A stretch of 64,000 bases of DNA, from the NCBI RefSeq assembly GCF_000425065.1, contig NZ_AULB01000014.1:1-64000 (forward strand), given 5' to 3'. This DNA is from Actinomadura rifamycini DSM 43936 (GTDB lineage: Bacteria > Actinomycetota > Actinomycetes > Streptosporangiales > Streptosporangiaceae). Below, piece after piece: positions 54,959 to 62,778 of the stretch (position 1 is the first letter of the stretch; every line of letters starts with the position of its first letter). The translations under genes were made by a program, and so were the position numbers. The notes below the pieces were generated by a model. It saw only the letters and a list, made by a program, of their open reading frames with translations. It searched no databases and had not been told where the DNA came from.

Positions 54959-56374
54959 ATGAGCTCCGACAACCGGACCGCCCGGACGGCTCGCCGCGCC
55001 GCGCTCCCCGTGCTCGTGGCGGGCGTCGTCGTGGCCGGCCTCGCCGCCCCCGCGGCCGCTTCGACCCCCGACACCGCGCGTCCCGCCGCGTCCGTGCAGC
55101 ACGTCGCCGCCGCCGCGACCGTCCGGCACGCCGCGCCGCAGGCCCCGCAGGCCGCGCCCGCGCGGGCGGCCGACACCGTCGGGCAGATCGCCAACGGGCT
55201 GGTCGACTCGCGGCTGTACGTCACGAGCAACGCCGGGAACGCGCTGAGCGCGGCGGACCGGCAGCAGGTCGAGTCCGCGCTGAACGGGCTCGGCGACGCC
55301 GACGTCCGCGCGGTCGTGGTCGACGACGGCATCACCCAGCAGCAGATGGGGCAGATGCTCGTGTCCGTCGCGAACCGCGTCGGCGAGGGCGAGACCTACG
55401 TCGGCGTCACCGCGAACGGGCGGCTGATGGCGGGGATCTCGAAGAACCTCGACGAGGGCGAGATCAACCAGATCATCACCCGCACCAACGGCCAGCCGCT
55501 CAAGGACCGCATCATCGACTTCGGCGAGCGCGCCGAGCAGCGGGTCGACGAGAACTCCGCGTCGGCGGCGACCGTCGGGTACGTGATGCTGGGCCTGGTC
55601 ATCGCGCTGGTCGCGGCGGCGATGTCGGTGTTCCTCGTGTCGCGCAGGCGGCGGCAGGAGCGGCAGGCCCGCGAGATGGCGGAGCTCAAGGAAGGCGTGC
55701 AGGAGGACGTCACGCTCCTCGGCGAGGACATCGCCCGGCTCGACCTCGACGTCATGGACAAGAAGCTCGACCCGGCGATCCGCGCCGACTACGAGCGCGC
55801 GATGAACTCCTACGACGAGGCCAAGCGGGCGACGGACCGCGCCGCGCGCCCCGAGGAGATGCAGGACGTCACGCGGGCGCTGGAGGACGGCCGGTTCTTC
55901 ATGCTCGCGACCCGGGCCCGGCTCGCGGGCGACGAGGTGCCGGAGCGGCGCGCCCCGTGCTTCTTCAACCCGAACCACGGCCCGTCCGTCCAGGACGTCG
56001 TGTGGGCGCCGCCGGGCGGCACGGCCCGGTCCGTCCCGGCGTGCGGGGCGGACGCCCACGCGGTGCTGCACGGCGCCGAACCGGACGTCCGGATGGTCCC
56101 GTACCACGGCGGGCGGCGGCCCTATTACAACGCGGGCCCGGCGTACGCGCCGTACGCGGGCGGGTACTACTACGGCTACGGCGGGTTCGACCTGCTCGGC
56201 GGCCTGATGGTCGGCACCATGCTCGGCTCGATGATGTCCGGCGGGTTCGGCGGCTACGGCGGCGACATGTCCGGCGGGTTCGGCGGCGAGGGCGGCGACG
56301 TCGGCGGCGGCTGGGACTTCGGCAGCGGCGACTTCGGCGGCGGCGGCGGATTCGGCGACTTCGGGGGCTTCTGA
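54959..56374 (+). CDS. Secreted/membrane protein with Gly/Tyr-rich tail, YgcG/TPM-like
   Basis: This 471-residue protein has a signal peptide (about 15-40), an extracytoplasmic domain (about 75-195) resembling TPM/YgcG domains, a membrane helix near 205-228 and a basic stop-transfer. A coiled-coil follows (about 235-300), then a Cys-bearing motif (PCFFNPNHGPSVQDVVWAPP, second Cys about 30 residues later). The C-terminal tail of about 80 residues is Gly/Tyr/Phe/Asp-rich with GGFGG repeats. CAGACT six bases before the ATG suggests a leaderless message. Function is unknown; the tail may be disordered or form condensates. Confidence 0.8.
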   Translation: MSSDNRTARTARRAALPVLVAGVVVAGLAAPAAASTPDTARPAASVQHVAAAATVRHAAPQAPQAAPARAADTVGQIANGLVDSRLYVTSNAGNALSAADRQQVESALNGLGDADVRAVVVDDGITQQQMGQMLVSVANRVGEGETYVGVTANGRLMAGISKNLDEGEINQIITRTNGQPLKDRIIDFGERAEQRVDENSASAATVGYVMLGLVIALVAAAMSVFLVSRRRRQERQAREMAELKEGVQEDVTLLGEDIARLDLDVMDKKLDPAIRADYERAMNSYDEAKRATDRAARPEEMQDVTRALEDGRFFMLATRARLAGDEVPERRAPCFFNPNHGPSVQDVVWAPPGGTARSVPACGADAHAVLHGAEPDVRMVPYHGGRRPYYNAGPAYAPYAGGYYYGYGGFDLLGGLMVGTMLGSMMSGGFGGYGGDMSGGFGGEGGDVGGGWDFGSGDFGGGGGFGDFGGF

Positions 56375-56383
56375 GGGGCCGCG

Positions 56384-56707
56384 ATGGCGCGCATCCCAGG
56401 CGACCCCGGGCCGTGGGGCCAGGTGCGGTACACGCTGGGGCTGCGGCTGCCGCCCGGCAACCGCGACTGGGTCCGGCACGAGCTCACCGACGCCGGGTGG
56501 CGCGGCCGCCTGCTGTGGCGGCACGTGTGCCTGATGATCCCGGTGTGCGCGGTGCTGGCGGCGCTGCCCGGCCCCTGGTGGGTGCACGTGTCGGTGCCGC
56601 TGATGGCGCTGGCGGCGAGCCTGCTCGCCGTGGCGGTCACCGCGGACGAGCTGCGCCGGTCCCGGCTGCGGCGGCACGGCATCGCCGAACCGCCCCGCCC
56701 GCGGTGA
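56384..56707 (+). CDS. DUF5313-like small membrane protein
   Basis: This 107-residue protein has an N-terminal RIPGDPGPWGQVRYTLGLRLPP segment, conserved WVRHELTDAGWRGR, and two hydrophobic helices (about 48-62 and 66-85), as in actinobacterial DUF5313 proteins. Function is unknown. It starts nine bases after the YgcG/TPM-like gene and is probably co-transcribed with it. Confidence 0.8.
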   Translation: MARIPGDPGPWGQVRYTLGLRLPPGNRDWVRHELTDAGWRGRLLWRHVCLMIPVCAVLAALPGPWWVHVSVPLMALAASLLAVAVTADELRRSRLRRHGIAEPPRPR

Positions 56708-56779
56708 CGCGCGGCGCCCGGCGGCGGCCGCCGGGCGGCCGTCCTCCCGCGGCGGGGAGCGATGCGGCGAAGGCCCGCA

Positions 56780-56785
56780 TACGGT
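56780..56785 (+). promoter_or_regulatory. -10 box TACGGT of the histidine kinase gene
   Basis: TACGGT is followed by six bases and the ATG at 56792. Confidence 0.55.
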
Positions 56786-56791
56786 GAGAGC

Positions 56792-57781
56792 ATGAGCACG
56801 GCACCCGTCCCGGCACTGTACTGGCGCATCCTCGGCATCAACGGGCTGATCTTCGCGCTCGGCACCGCGACCCTCGCGCTGGCGCCCGTCACCATCTCCT
56901 CGATGGTGCTGCTGCGGGAACTGCCCGTCCTGCTCGTCGGGCTCTCCGTGATGATGCTGGCGAACGCGCTGCTGCTGCGCGCCAGCCTCGCGCCGCTGGG
57001 CCGGCTCACCACGCTGATGGCGCGGATGGACTCGCTGAGCTCCGGCGACCGCCTCGCGACCAAGGAGAGCGGCGACCTGCTCCACCTCGTCGACGAGTTC
57101 AACTCCATGCTCGACCGCCTGGAGGTCGACCGCAGCACCGGGACGGCGATGGTGCTGGACGCCCAGGAGGCCGAGCGGCGCCGCATCGCCCAGGAGCTCC
57201 ACGACGAGATCGGCCAGACGCTCACCGTCGCGCTGCTGGAGCTGAAGTCGGTGGCCGACCGGGCGCCCGGCGAGGTCGCGGAGGAGCTGCGCGGCGTCCT
57301 GGAGGTCGTCCGGTCGAGCCTGGACGAGGTCCGGCACGTCGCCCGGCGGCTGCGTCCGGGCGTCCTGGACGACCTGGGCCTGACCAGCGCGCTCATCGCC
57401 CTCCCCGCGGACTTCTCCGGCGGGCCGCACGTCACCCGCGACGTGCAGACCGGGCTGACCGGGGTCGGCGCGGACGTCGAGCTCGTCGTCTACCGGATCG
57501 CGCAGGAGAGCCTGACGAACGTGTGGCGGCACGCCGGCGCGGAGCACGCCGAGCTGTGCCTGCGGCAGGAGGCGGACGGCACCCTCGTGCTGCGCGTCGC
57601 GGACGACGGCTGCGGCCCGCCCGAACGGGCCGGGGCGGGCATCCGCGGGATGCGGGAGCGCGCGATGCTCGTCGGCGCGCAGCTGTCGATCGGCCCGGCG
57701 GCCGGGGGCCGCGGCACCGAGGTGCGGCTGGTCGTCCCGCCGAAAGGCACGCGCCGCAGGCAGGACCCGGTGCGGGACTGA
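56792..57781 (+). CDS. NarL-type sensor histidine kinase with HAMP domain
   Basis: This 329-residue kinase has two membrane helices (about 12-32 and 44-64) with hardly any outside loop, a HAMP domain (about 65-118) and the HisKA_3 box RRRIAQELHDEIGQTLTVAL with His137. The catalytic domain has AQESLTNVWRHAG and VADDGCGPP. The small sensor suggests sensing within the membrane. A LuxR-type regulator gene is convergent 76 bases away, an unusual order for a pair. The leaderless start fixes the ATG. Confidence 0.93.
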   Translation: MSTAPVPALYWRILGINGLIFALGTATLALAPVTISSMVLLRELPVLLVGLSVMMLANALLLRASLAPLGRLTTLMARMDSLSSGDRLATKESGDLLHLVDEFNSMLDRLEVDRSTGTAMVLDAQEAERRRIAQELHDEIGQTLTVALLELKSVADRAPGEVAEELRGVLEVVRSSLDEVRHVARRLRPGVLDDLGLTSALIALPADFSGGPHVTRDVQTGLTGVGADVELVVYRIAQESLTNVWRHAGAEHAELCLRQEADGTLVLRVADDGCGPPERAGAGIRGMRERAMLVGAQLSIGPAAGGRGTEVRLVVPPKGTRRRQDPVRD

Positions 57782-57809
57782 CGTGGCGACCGGTGCTCCC
57801 GCCCCGCAC

Positions 57810-57838
57810 GGCCGCCCCGGCCGCCCCGGCCGCCCCGG
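57810..57838. repeat. Three tandem GGCCGCCCC units between kinase and regulator
   Basis: Three nine-base GGCCGCCCC copies lie in the 76-base gap between the convergent genes. Their pairing with nearby GGGG tracts could support termination. Confidence 0.5.
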
Positions 57839-57857
57839 GCCGCGCCGGGACCGGGGG

Positions 57858-58508
57858 TCAGGGCTCGACGAGCCCGACGCGGATGGCGTACTTGGTCAGC
57901 TCGACGCGGTCGCGCATGCCGAGCTTGCCGAGCACGTTCGCGCGGTGCCGGTCGACGGTCTTCACGCTTATCGTGAGGATCTCGGCGATCTCCTTGGACG
58001 AGTGCCCCTCGGCTATCAGCTTGGTGATCTCCTCCTCGCGGGGGGTGAGCAGCTCCTCCCCGTCCCGCGCCCGGTTCAGGTACTCGCGGACGAGCAGCGT
58101 GACGGCCCCCGGGTACAGGAACGACTCCCCGTGCGTCGCCGAGCGGATCGCGTTCAGCAGGTCGCGGTCGGCCACCGACTTCAGCACGTACCCGGACGCG
58201 CCGGCCTTCAGCGCCTCGAACAGGTACTGCTCGTTGTCGTACATCGACAGCATGAGCATCTTGACGCCCGGAAAGCGGGCAGCGATCTCCCGTGCGGCCT
58301 GCAGGCCCGTCATGCGGGGCATCGCGATGTCCAGGATCGCCAGATCCACCTCGGTGGCGGCGATCGCGTTGATCGCCTCCGCCCCGTCGCCGGCCTCGGC
58401 GACGACGGTCATGTCGGGTTCGGCGTCCAGGATCACCCGCAGCCCGCGGCGGATCAGCGCGTGGTCGTCGGCCAGCAGGATGCGGGTGGCGGACTCCCGA
58501 GCGTGCAA
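57858..58508 (-). CDS. NarL/LuxR-family response regulator (TTG start)
   Basis: This 216-residue regulator has a receiver domain (ADDH at 13-16, phospho-acceptor Asp60 in LAILDIAMPRM, Lys in GYVLKSV) and a LuxR HTH (TPREEEITKLIAEGHSSKEI and VKTVDRHRANVLGKLGM). I choose the TTG at 58508: a near-perfect ribosome site GGAGGTGATC lies seven bases upstream, and a TAGGAT -10 box lies 25 bases upstream. The in-frame ATG at 58535 overlaps that -10 and would not be in the message. It is convergent with, and probably partner of, the kinase at 56792. Confidence 0.9.
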   Translation of the reverse strand: MHARESATRILLADDHALIRRGLRVILDAEPDMTVVAEAGDGAEAINAIAATEVDLAILDIAMPRMTGLQAAREIAARFPGVKMLMLSMYDNEQYLFEALKAGASGYVLKSVADRDLLNAIRSATHGESFLYPGAVTLLVREYLNRARDGEELLTPREEEITKLIAEGHSSKEIAEILTISVKTVDRHRANVLGKLGMRDRVELTKYAIRVGLVEP

Positions 58509-58533
58509 CCGATCACCTCCGGTATCCGCCTCC

Positions 58534-58539
58534 ATCCTA
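58534..58539 (-). promoter_or_regulatory. -10 box TAGGAT of the response regulator gene
   Basis: TAGGAT on the reverse strand predicts a start near 58527 and a leader of about 19 bases containing GGAGGTGATC. Confidence 0.55.
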
Positions 58540-58820
58540 GGCGCGCACCCCCCCGAACCGCCCCCGTTCGGCCTGGAGATACATGCTCCAACCAGGCAGA
58601 TGTGGGTGTTACTCCCGATAACGATGAGATCCACCGCCGAGAAAACTGGGCAGTGTACGCAGAAAGGGGCGGACATATGGCACAGCGACTCGGCGGCGGG
58701 CACCGCCCTCCGCTCAAGGCTCCCAAGAGGCCATCGTCCTGCGACGGGACCGTCCCCGGCGTGAGGAGGAGGGACCTATCAGCCCGAAGAACCAGGCTCT
58801 CCGGGAGCCGAAAGGACGTC
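58540..58820 (+). other. Leader region of the CBS-domain gene
   Basis: This 281-base stretch is AT-richer than genes nearby (for example 58590-58680). It contains an in-frame ATG at 58677 with AAAGGGG upstream, but the 48 codons that follow use rare AGG, CTA, TCA and AGA and lower third-position GC, so I read them as untranslated. Short hairpins (GGGAC-C-GTCCC at 58746 and GGCTC-TCCGG-GAGCC near 58795) precede the ribosome site. No known riboswitch is recognised. Confidence 0.4.
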
Positions 58821-59279
58821 ATGCTAGCGCGGGACATCGCCATCCAGGTGCCGACCGTGACGATGAACGACTCGATCGCGCACGCGATACAGGTCATGGC
58901 GCTCGGCCGGCTGCCCGGTCTGATCGTGCTGGACGAACGGCAGCGCCCCCGGGTCGTCCTGCCCGGGACGCAGGTCCTGCGGCTGGCGGTGCCGGTCGCC
59001 TACCAGGAGGACACGGCGCTGACCCGCACCGTGGACGAGGCGCACGCGGACGTGTTCTGGCACGAGATCCAGGACATGACGGTGAGCGAGTGCATAGGAA
59101 CGCACACTCCCCGCCCGGTCATGGTGAAGAAGTCGGCGACTCTGCTGGAGATCGCCACCCTCATGGCGCGGCAGCGCAGCCCGCTGGTCGCGGTGGTGGA
59201 CGACGCGGGCCTGCTGGCCGGCGCGGTCACGCTCGACCGGCTCATGTCCGCCATCGCGCTCGCGCGGCCGGACGACTAG
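58821..59279 (+). CDS. CBS-domain pair protein
   Basis: This 152-residue protein consists of two CBS motifs: IAIQVPTVTMNDSIAHAIQVM with LPGLIVLDERQRPRVVLPGTQ, and MTVSECIG with SATLLEIATLMARQRSPLVAVVDDAG and LAGAVTLDRLMSAIAL. CBS pairs bind adenine nucleotides and act as energy sensors. It starts at an ATG with GAAAGGA upstream and lies 169 bases before a transporter gene, separated by two strong palindromes. A link to that transporter is only inferred from position. Confidence 0.85.
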   Translation: MLARDIAIQVPTVTMNDSIAHAIQVMALGRLPGLIVLDERQRPRVVLPGTQVLRLAVPVAYQEDTALTRTVDEAHADVFWHEIQDMTVSECIGTHTPRPVMVKKSATLLEIATLMARQRSPLVAVVDDAGLLAGAVTLDRLMSAIALARPDD

Positions 59280-59296
59280 ACGGGGTCCTCGGCGCA

Positions 59297-59331
59297 ACGT
59301 CGGCCGGCCCCTGCACGGGGCCGGCCGACGT
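59297..59331 (+). terminator. Strong hairpin after the CBS gene
   Basis: A perfect 15-base-pair stem, ACGTCGGCCGGCCCC and its complement, closes the five-base loop TGCAC 18 bases after the stop codon. Confidence 0.8.
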
Positions 59332-59365
59332 CTGCCGTCGGGCGGCGTCCGGCACGGGGACCGCC

Positions 59366-59395
59366 GCGGGCCCCGTGCGGCCGCACGGGGCCCGC
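59366..59395. repeat. Perfect 30-base palindrome upstream of the transporter gene
   Basis: GCGGGCCCCGTGCGG followed directly by its reverse complement, with no spacer. It ends 54 bases before the transporter GTG. It could be a second terminator, an operator, or an element that forms a cruciform. Confidence 0.75.
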
Positions 59396-59448
59396 ACGTC
59401 GCGTGAGGCGCGTCCGGTGGGCGCGCGGGCCGGACGGGACGGTGCGCG

Positions 59449-60732
59449 GTGACCGCTTACCTGGCGCTCGCCGTCTTCATCATCGCGTTCTTCTTCATCG
59501 CGACGGAGAAGGTCGACAAAGTCAAAGTCGTCCTGATCGCGGCCGGAGTGATGACGGTGCTCGGGCTGACGCCCGGCGCGGACGTCTTCTTCTCCGAGCA
59601 CGACGGGATCGACTGGAACGTCATCTTCCTGCTGCTCGGCATGATGGTCATCGTCGGGATCATCAAGAACACCGGCGTGTTCGACTTCCTGGCGATCTGG
59701 GCGGCGAAACGGTCGAAGGGCAAGCCGTACCGGCTCATGGTGCTGCTGATGCTCATCACGGCCGTCGCCTCGCCGTTCCTGGACAACGTGACCACGATCA
59801 TGCTGGTGGCGCCGGTGACGGTGGTCGTCTGCAACCGGTTGCGGATCTCCCCGATCCCGTACCTCATCGCCGAGGTGCTGGCGTCGAACATCGGCGGGGC
59901 CGCCACCCTCATCGGCGACCCCCCGAACATCATCATCGGCAGCCGGGCGGGGCTGACGTTCAACGACTTCCTCGTGCACATGACGCCGATCGTGGTGTTC
60001 ATCTTCGTCGCGTTCGTCCTGCTGTGCCGGGTGCTGTTCCGCAAGGACTTCACGTACAACCCGGAGTACGCGGCCGAGGTGATGTCGCTGGACGAGCGGA
60101 AGGCGATCACCGACACCGGGCTGCTGATCCGGTGCCTGGTCGTCCTCGGCGGCGTGATCGTCGCGTTCGGCCTGCACTCGGTCCTGCACGTGGAGCCGTC
60201 GATCGTCGCGCTCATCGGCGCGGGCGTGATGCTGCTGGTCTCCAAAGCGGACGTCTCGGAGGTCATGCGCGAGGTCGAGTGGCCCGTGCTGGTCTTCTTC
60301 ACGGGACTGTTCGTCATGGTCGCCGGCCTCGGGCACACCGGCGTGATCGAGAACATCGGGACCTGGGCGGCGGACACGGTCGGCGACAACTACTTCGTCG
60401 CGGCGACCGGCCTGCTGTTCGGCTCGGCCGTCTTCGGCGCGTTCTTCGACAACATCCCCTACACGGCGACGATGGCGCCGATCGTGGAGGGCATGGTGGC
60501 GGGCGCCGACCCGGCGACCGGCGAGGCGCTGTGGTGGGCGTTCGCGCTCGGCGCCGACTTCGGCGGCAACGGGACGGCCATCGCGGCGAGCGCCAACGTG
60601 GTCGCGATCGGGATCGCCGCCAAGAGCGGCCACCCGATCAGCTTCTGGCAGTTCACCAAGTACGGCATCATCGTCACCCTGCTGAGCACGCTGATGGCCT
60701 GGGTCTACGTGGCCCTGCGCTACTTCACGTAG
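59449..60732 (+). CDS. ArsB/NhaD-like (ion transporter superfamily) membrane transporter
   Basis: This 427-residue protein has about 10-12 membrane helices in two inverted halves. The first has TAVASPFLDNVTTIMLVAPV and SNIGGAATLIGDPPNIIIGS; the second has FDNIPYTATMAPIV and GADFGGNGTAIAASANVVAIG. These paired re-entrant motifs mark the ArsB/NhaD/P-protein branch, which moves anions or exchanges Na+ for H+. The GTG at 59449 is followed at once by TM1. It is convergent with lpdA, with a strong hairpin between. The ion is not known. Confidence 0.9.
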   Translation: MTAYLALAVFIIAFFFIATEKVDKVKVVLIAAGVMTVLGLTPGADVFFSEHDGIDWNVIFLLLGMMVIVGIIKNTGVFDFLAIWAAKRSKGKPYRLMVLLMLITAVASPFLDNVTTIMLVAPVTVVVCNRLRISPIPYLIAEVLASNIGGAATLIGDPPNIIIGSRAGLTFNDFLVHMTPIVVFIFVAFVLLCRVLFRKDFTYNPEYAAEVMSLDERKAITDTGLLIRCLVVLGGVIVAFGLHSVLHVEPSIVALIGAGVMLLVSKADVSEVMREVEWPVLVFFTGLFVMVAGLGHTGVIENIGTWAADTVGDNYFVAATGLLFGSAVFGAFFDNIPYTATMAPIVEGMVAGADPATGEALWWAFALGADFGGNGTAIAASANVVAIGIAAKSGHPISFWQFTKYGIIVTLLSTLMAWVYVALRYFT

Positions 60733-60745
60733 CGCCACCGCTTCC

Positions 60746-60782
60746 GCCGATCGGGCGCGCCCTCGCGGCGTGCCCGATCGGC
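60746..60782. terminator. Bidirectional hairpin between transporter and lpdA
   Basis: GCCGATCGGGC and its exact complement form an 11-base-pair stem that extends to 16 pairs with one G-U, closing a CTCGC loop, in the 60-base gap between the two stop codons. Confidence 0.8.
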
Positions 60783-60792
60783 GCACGCGCGG

Positions 60793-62178
60793 TCAGTACG
60801 CGTGCTCGGTCATCAGGCGGCGGCCCGCCTCGGTGATGCTGCCCGACAGCGACGGGTACACCGCGAACGTGTGCGCCACCTGGTCGACGGTCAGGTGCTG
60901 CTGCACCGCGACCGACACGCCGAGGATCAGTTCGCTCGCGCGGGGCGCGACGATGACGCCGCCGAGGACGATGCCCGTGGACGGGCGGCAGAACAGCTTC
61001 ACGAAGCCGTCCTCGAACCCCTGCATCTTGGCGCGGGCGTTCGTGAACAGGGGCAGCATGACCGTCCGGGCGTTGACCTCCCCCGAGTCGACCATGTGCT
61101 GCGTGACGCCCACCGACGCGACCTCGGGGTCGGTGAAGATGTTCGACGCGACCCACCCGAGCTTCAGCGGCTGGACGGCCTCGCCGAGCGCGTGCCACAT
61201 CGCGATCCGGCCCTGCATCCCCGCGACCGACGCGAGCATCAGGATCCCGGTGCAGTCCCCCGACGCGTAGATGTGCGGGACGGACGTCCGCGACACCTTG
61301 TCGACCTTGACGAACCCGCGGTCGTCGCACTCGACGCCGACGTCCTCCAGCCCGATCCCCGTCGTGTTCGGGATCATCCCGACGGTCATCAGGCAGTGCG
61401 AGCCCTCGACCTTGGTGCCGTCCTCCAGCGTGACGATCACGCCGTCCCCGGACCGCTCCACGCTCGCCGCGCGCGACCGCGACATGACGTTCATGCCGCG
61501 CCGCAGGAAGACCTCCTGCAGGACGGACGCGGCGTCGGCGTCCTCGGTCGGCAGGATGCGGTCCCGCGACGACACCAGCGTGACCTTCGAGCCCAGCGAC
61601 AGGTACGCCCCGGCCAGCTCCGCGCCGGTCACACCGGAGCCGACGACGATCAGCTCGGACGGCAGTTCCGGCAGGTCGTAGAGCTGCCGCCAGTTCAGGA
61701 TGCGCTCGCCGTCGGGCTCGGCGCCGGGCAGCACGCGCGGCGTGGCGCCGGTCGCGATCAGCACGATGTCGGCCCGGATGCGGCGGTCGCCGACCGCGAC
61801 GACGTGCGGCTCCACGAGCCGCGCCTCCCCGCGGACGATCTTCACCTCCTCGTACGCGAGCCGTTCGGCGACGTCGAACGACTGCGCCCGCGCGAGGTCC
61901 TTCACGCGCTTGTTCACGGTGGCCATGTCGGCCTCGAGGCCGCCGACGATCCCGTCCGGGCCGCCGCTGAAGCGCAGCCCGAGGGCCTCCGACTCCGACA
62001 TGACCGCCATCCGGGTCGAGGTGGCGATGAGCGTCTTCGAGGGGACGCAGTCGGTCAGCACGCACGCCCCGCCGGGACCGTCGCGCTCCACGACGGTCAC
62101 ATCGGCGCCGAGCTGCGCCGCGACGAGAGCGGCCTCGTAACCGCCCGGTCCCCCTCCGATGATGACGATGCGGGTCAT
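60793..62178 (-). CDS. lpdA: LpdA-type NAD(P)H-quinone dehydrogenase (flavoprotein disulfide reductase family)
   Basis: This 461-residue FAD protein has IVIIGGGPGGYEAALVAAQLG for FAD, GACVLTDCVPSK with the CxxxxC pair, and the second Rossmann IVVGSGVTGAELAGAYLSLG. The FAD motif is IYASGDCTGILMLASVA. The C-terminus reads AVYPSLSGSITEAGRRL where true lipoamide dehydrogenases have His-Pro-Thr and a Glu, so the base dyad is missing. It is closest in pattern to M. tuberculosis LpdA (Rv3303c), a quinone reductase. Unlike that protein as I recall it, both active-site Cys are kept. Confidence 0.92.
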   Translation of the reverse strand: MTRIVIIGGGPGGYEAALVAAQLGADVTVVERDGPGGACVLTDCVPSKTLIATSTRMAVMSESEALGLRFSGGPDGIVGGLEADMATVNKRVKDLARAQSFDVAERLAYEEVKIVRGEARLVEPHVVAVGDRRIRADIVLIATGATPRVLPGAEPDGERILNWRQLYDLPELPSELIVVGSGVTGAELAGAYLSLGSKVTLVSSRDRILPTEDADAASVLQEVFLRRGMNVMSRSRAASVERSGDGVIVTLEDGTKVEGSHCLMTVGMIPNTTGIGLEDVGVECDDRGFVKVDKVSRTSVPHIYASGDCTGILMLASVAGMQGRIAMWHALGEAVQPLKLGWVASNIFTDPEVASVGVTQHMVDSGEVNARTVMLPLFTNARAKMQGFEDGFVKLFCRPSTGIVLGGVIVAPRASELILGVSVAVQQHLTVDQVAHTFAVYPSLSGSITEAGRRLMTEHAY

Positions 62179-62264
62179 ACTTCCGATTCTTTCCTACTCA
62201 ACGCAGTGACAAGTCCAACCGCTTCCATCGGCGCCGCCAAGGCGACCTGCGGCGTCGCGTGGCG

Positions 62265-62270
62265 TACCTT
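62265..62270 (+). promoter_or_regulatory. -10 box TACCTT of the gamma-glutamylcyclotransferase-like gene
   Basis: TACCTT is followed by seven bases and the GTG at 62278. Confidence 0.55.
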
Positions 62271-62277
62271 GGGCGGC

Positions 62278-62745
62278 GTGGCACTGTACGCGGCGTACGC
62301 CTCCAACATGGACCCCGACCAGATGGCGCTCCGGGCCCCGCACTCGCCGATGCGCGGCACCGGGTGGCTCGCCGGCTGGCGGCTGACCTTCGGCGGGCAG
62401 GACAAGGGCTGGGAGGGGGCCCTCGCGACCGTCGTCGAGGACTCCGCCGAGCAGGTCTTCGTCGTGATCTACGACGTGCCGCGCTGGGACGAGAAGGAGC
62501 TGGACGGCTGGGAGGGCGCGGCCCTCGGCGTCTACCGGAAGACCCGCGTCCGGGTGCAGACCCTCGACGGCGACGCGCTCTGCTGGATGTACGTCCTCGA
62601 CGACTACGAGGGCGGCCTGCCGTCGGCGCGCTACCTGGGCATCCTCGCGGACGCCGCCGAGGCCGCGGGCGCCCCGGACGACTACGTCAAGGAGCTGCGG
62701 AACCGCCCGTGCGCGTCGATCGGCGATGACCCGATCGGTGGTTAA
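62278..62745 (+). CDS. Gamma-glutamylcyclotransferase-like (GGCT/AIG2 fold) protein
   Basis: This 155-residue protein has the N-terminal YAAYASNMDPDQM loop (family YGSNM) and a likely catalytic Glu79 in WDEKELDGWEGAAL, with FVVIYDVPRWD and YRKTRVRV strands. The family releases 5-oxoproline from gamma-glutamyl compounds, but small members act on other amines. Leaderless start at GTG. It lies 33 bases before the purine nucleoside phosphorylase gene on the same strand. The substrate is unknown. Confidence 0.87.
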   Translation: MALYAAYASNMDPDQMALRAPHSPMRGTGWLAGWRLTFGGQDKGWEGALATVVEDSAEQVFVVIYDVPRWDEKELDGWEGAALGVYRKTRVRVQTLDGDALCWMYVLDDYEGGLPSARYLGILADAAEAAGAPDDYVKELRNRPCASIGDDPIGG

Positions 62746-62765
62746 GCGCCGCGCGGACTCCCCGG

Positions 62766-62771
62766 TAGTGT
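62766..62771 (+). promoter_or_regulatory. -10 box TAGTGT of the purine nucleoside phosphorylase gene
   Basis: TAGTGT is followed by seven bases and the GTG at 62779. Confidence 0.55.
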
Positions 62772-62778
62772 CGGCTTT

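Noticed and set aside
58677..58820. 48-codon in-frame extension of the CBS protein from an ATG at 58677
   Set aside because: It uses rare codons (AGG, AGA, CTA, TCA) and about 79 percent GC at third positions against about 95 in genes; a good ribosome site precedes the ATG at 58821.
58540..58820. Riboswitch (for example cyclic-di-AMP type) before the CBS gene
   Set aside because: Only short local hairpins are visible and no conserved core could be recognised by eye.
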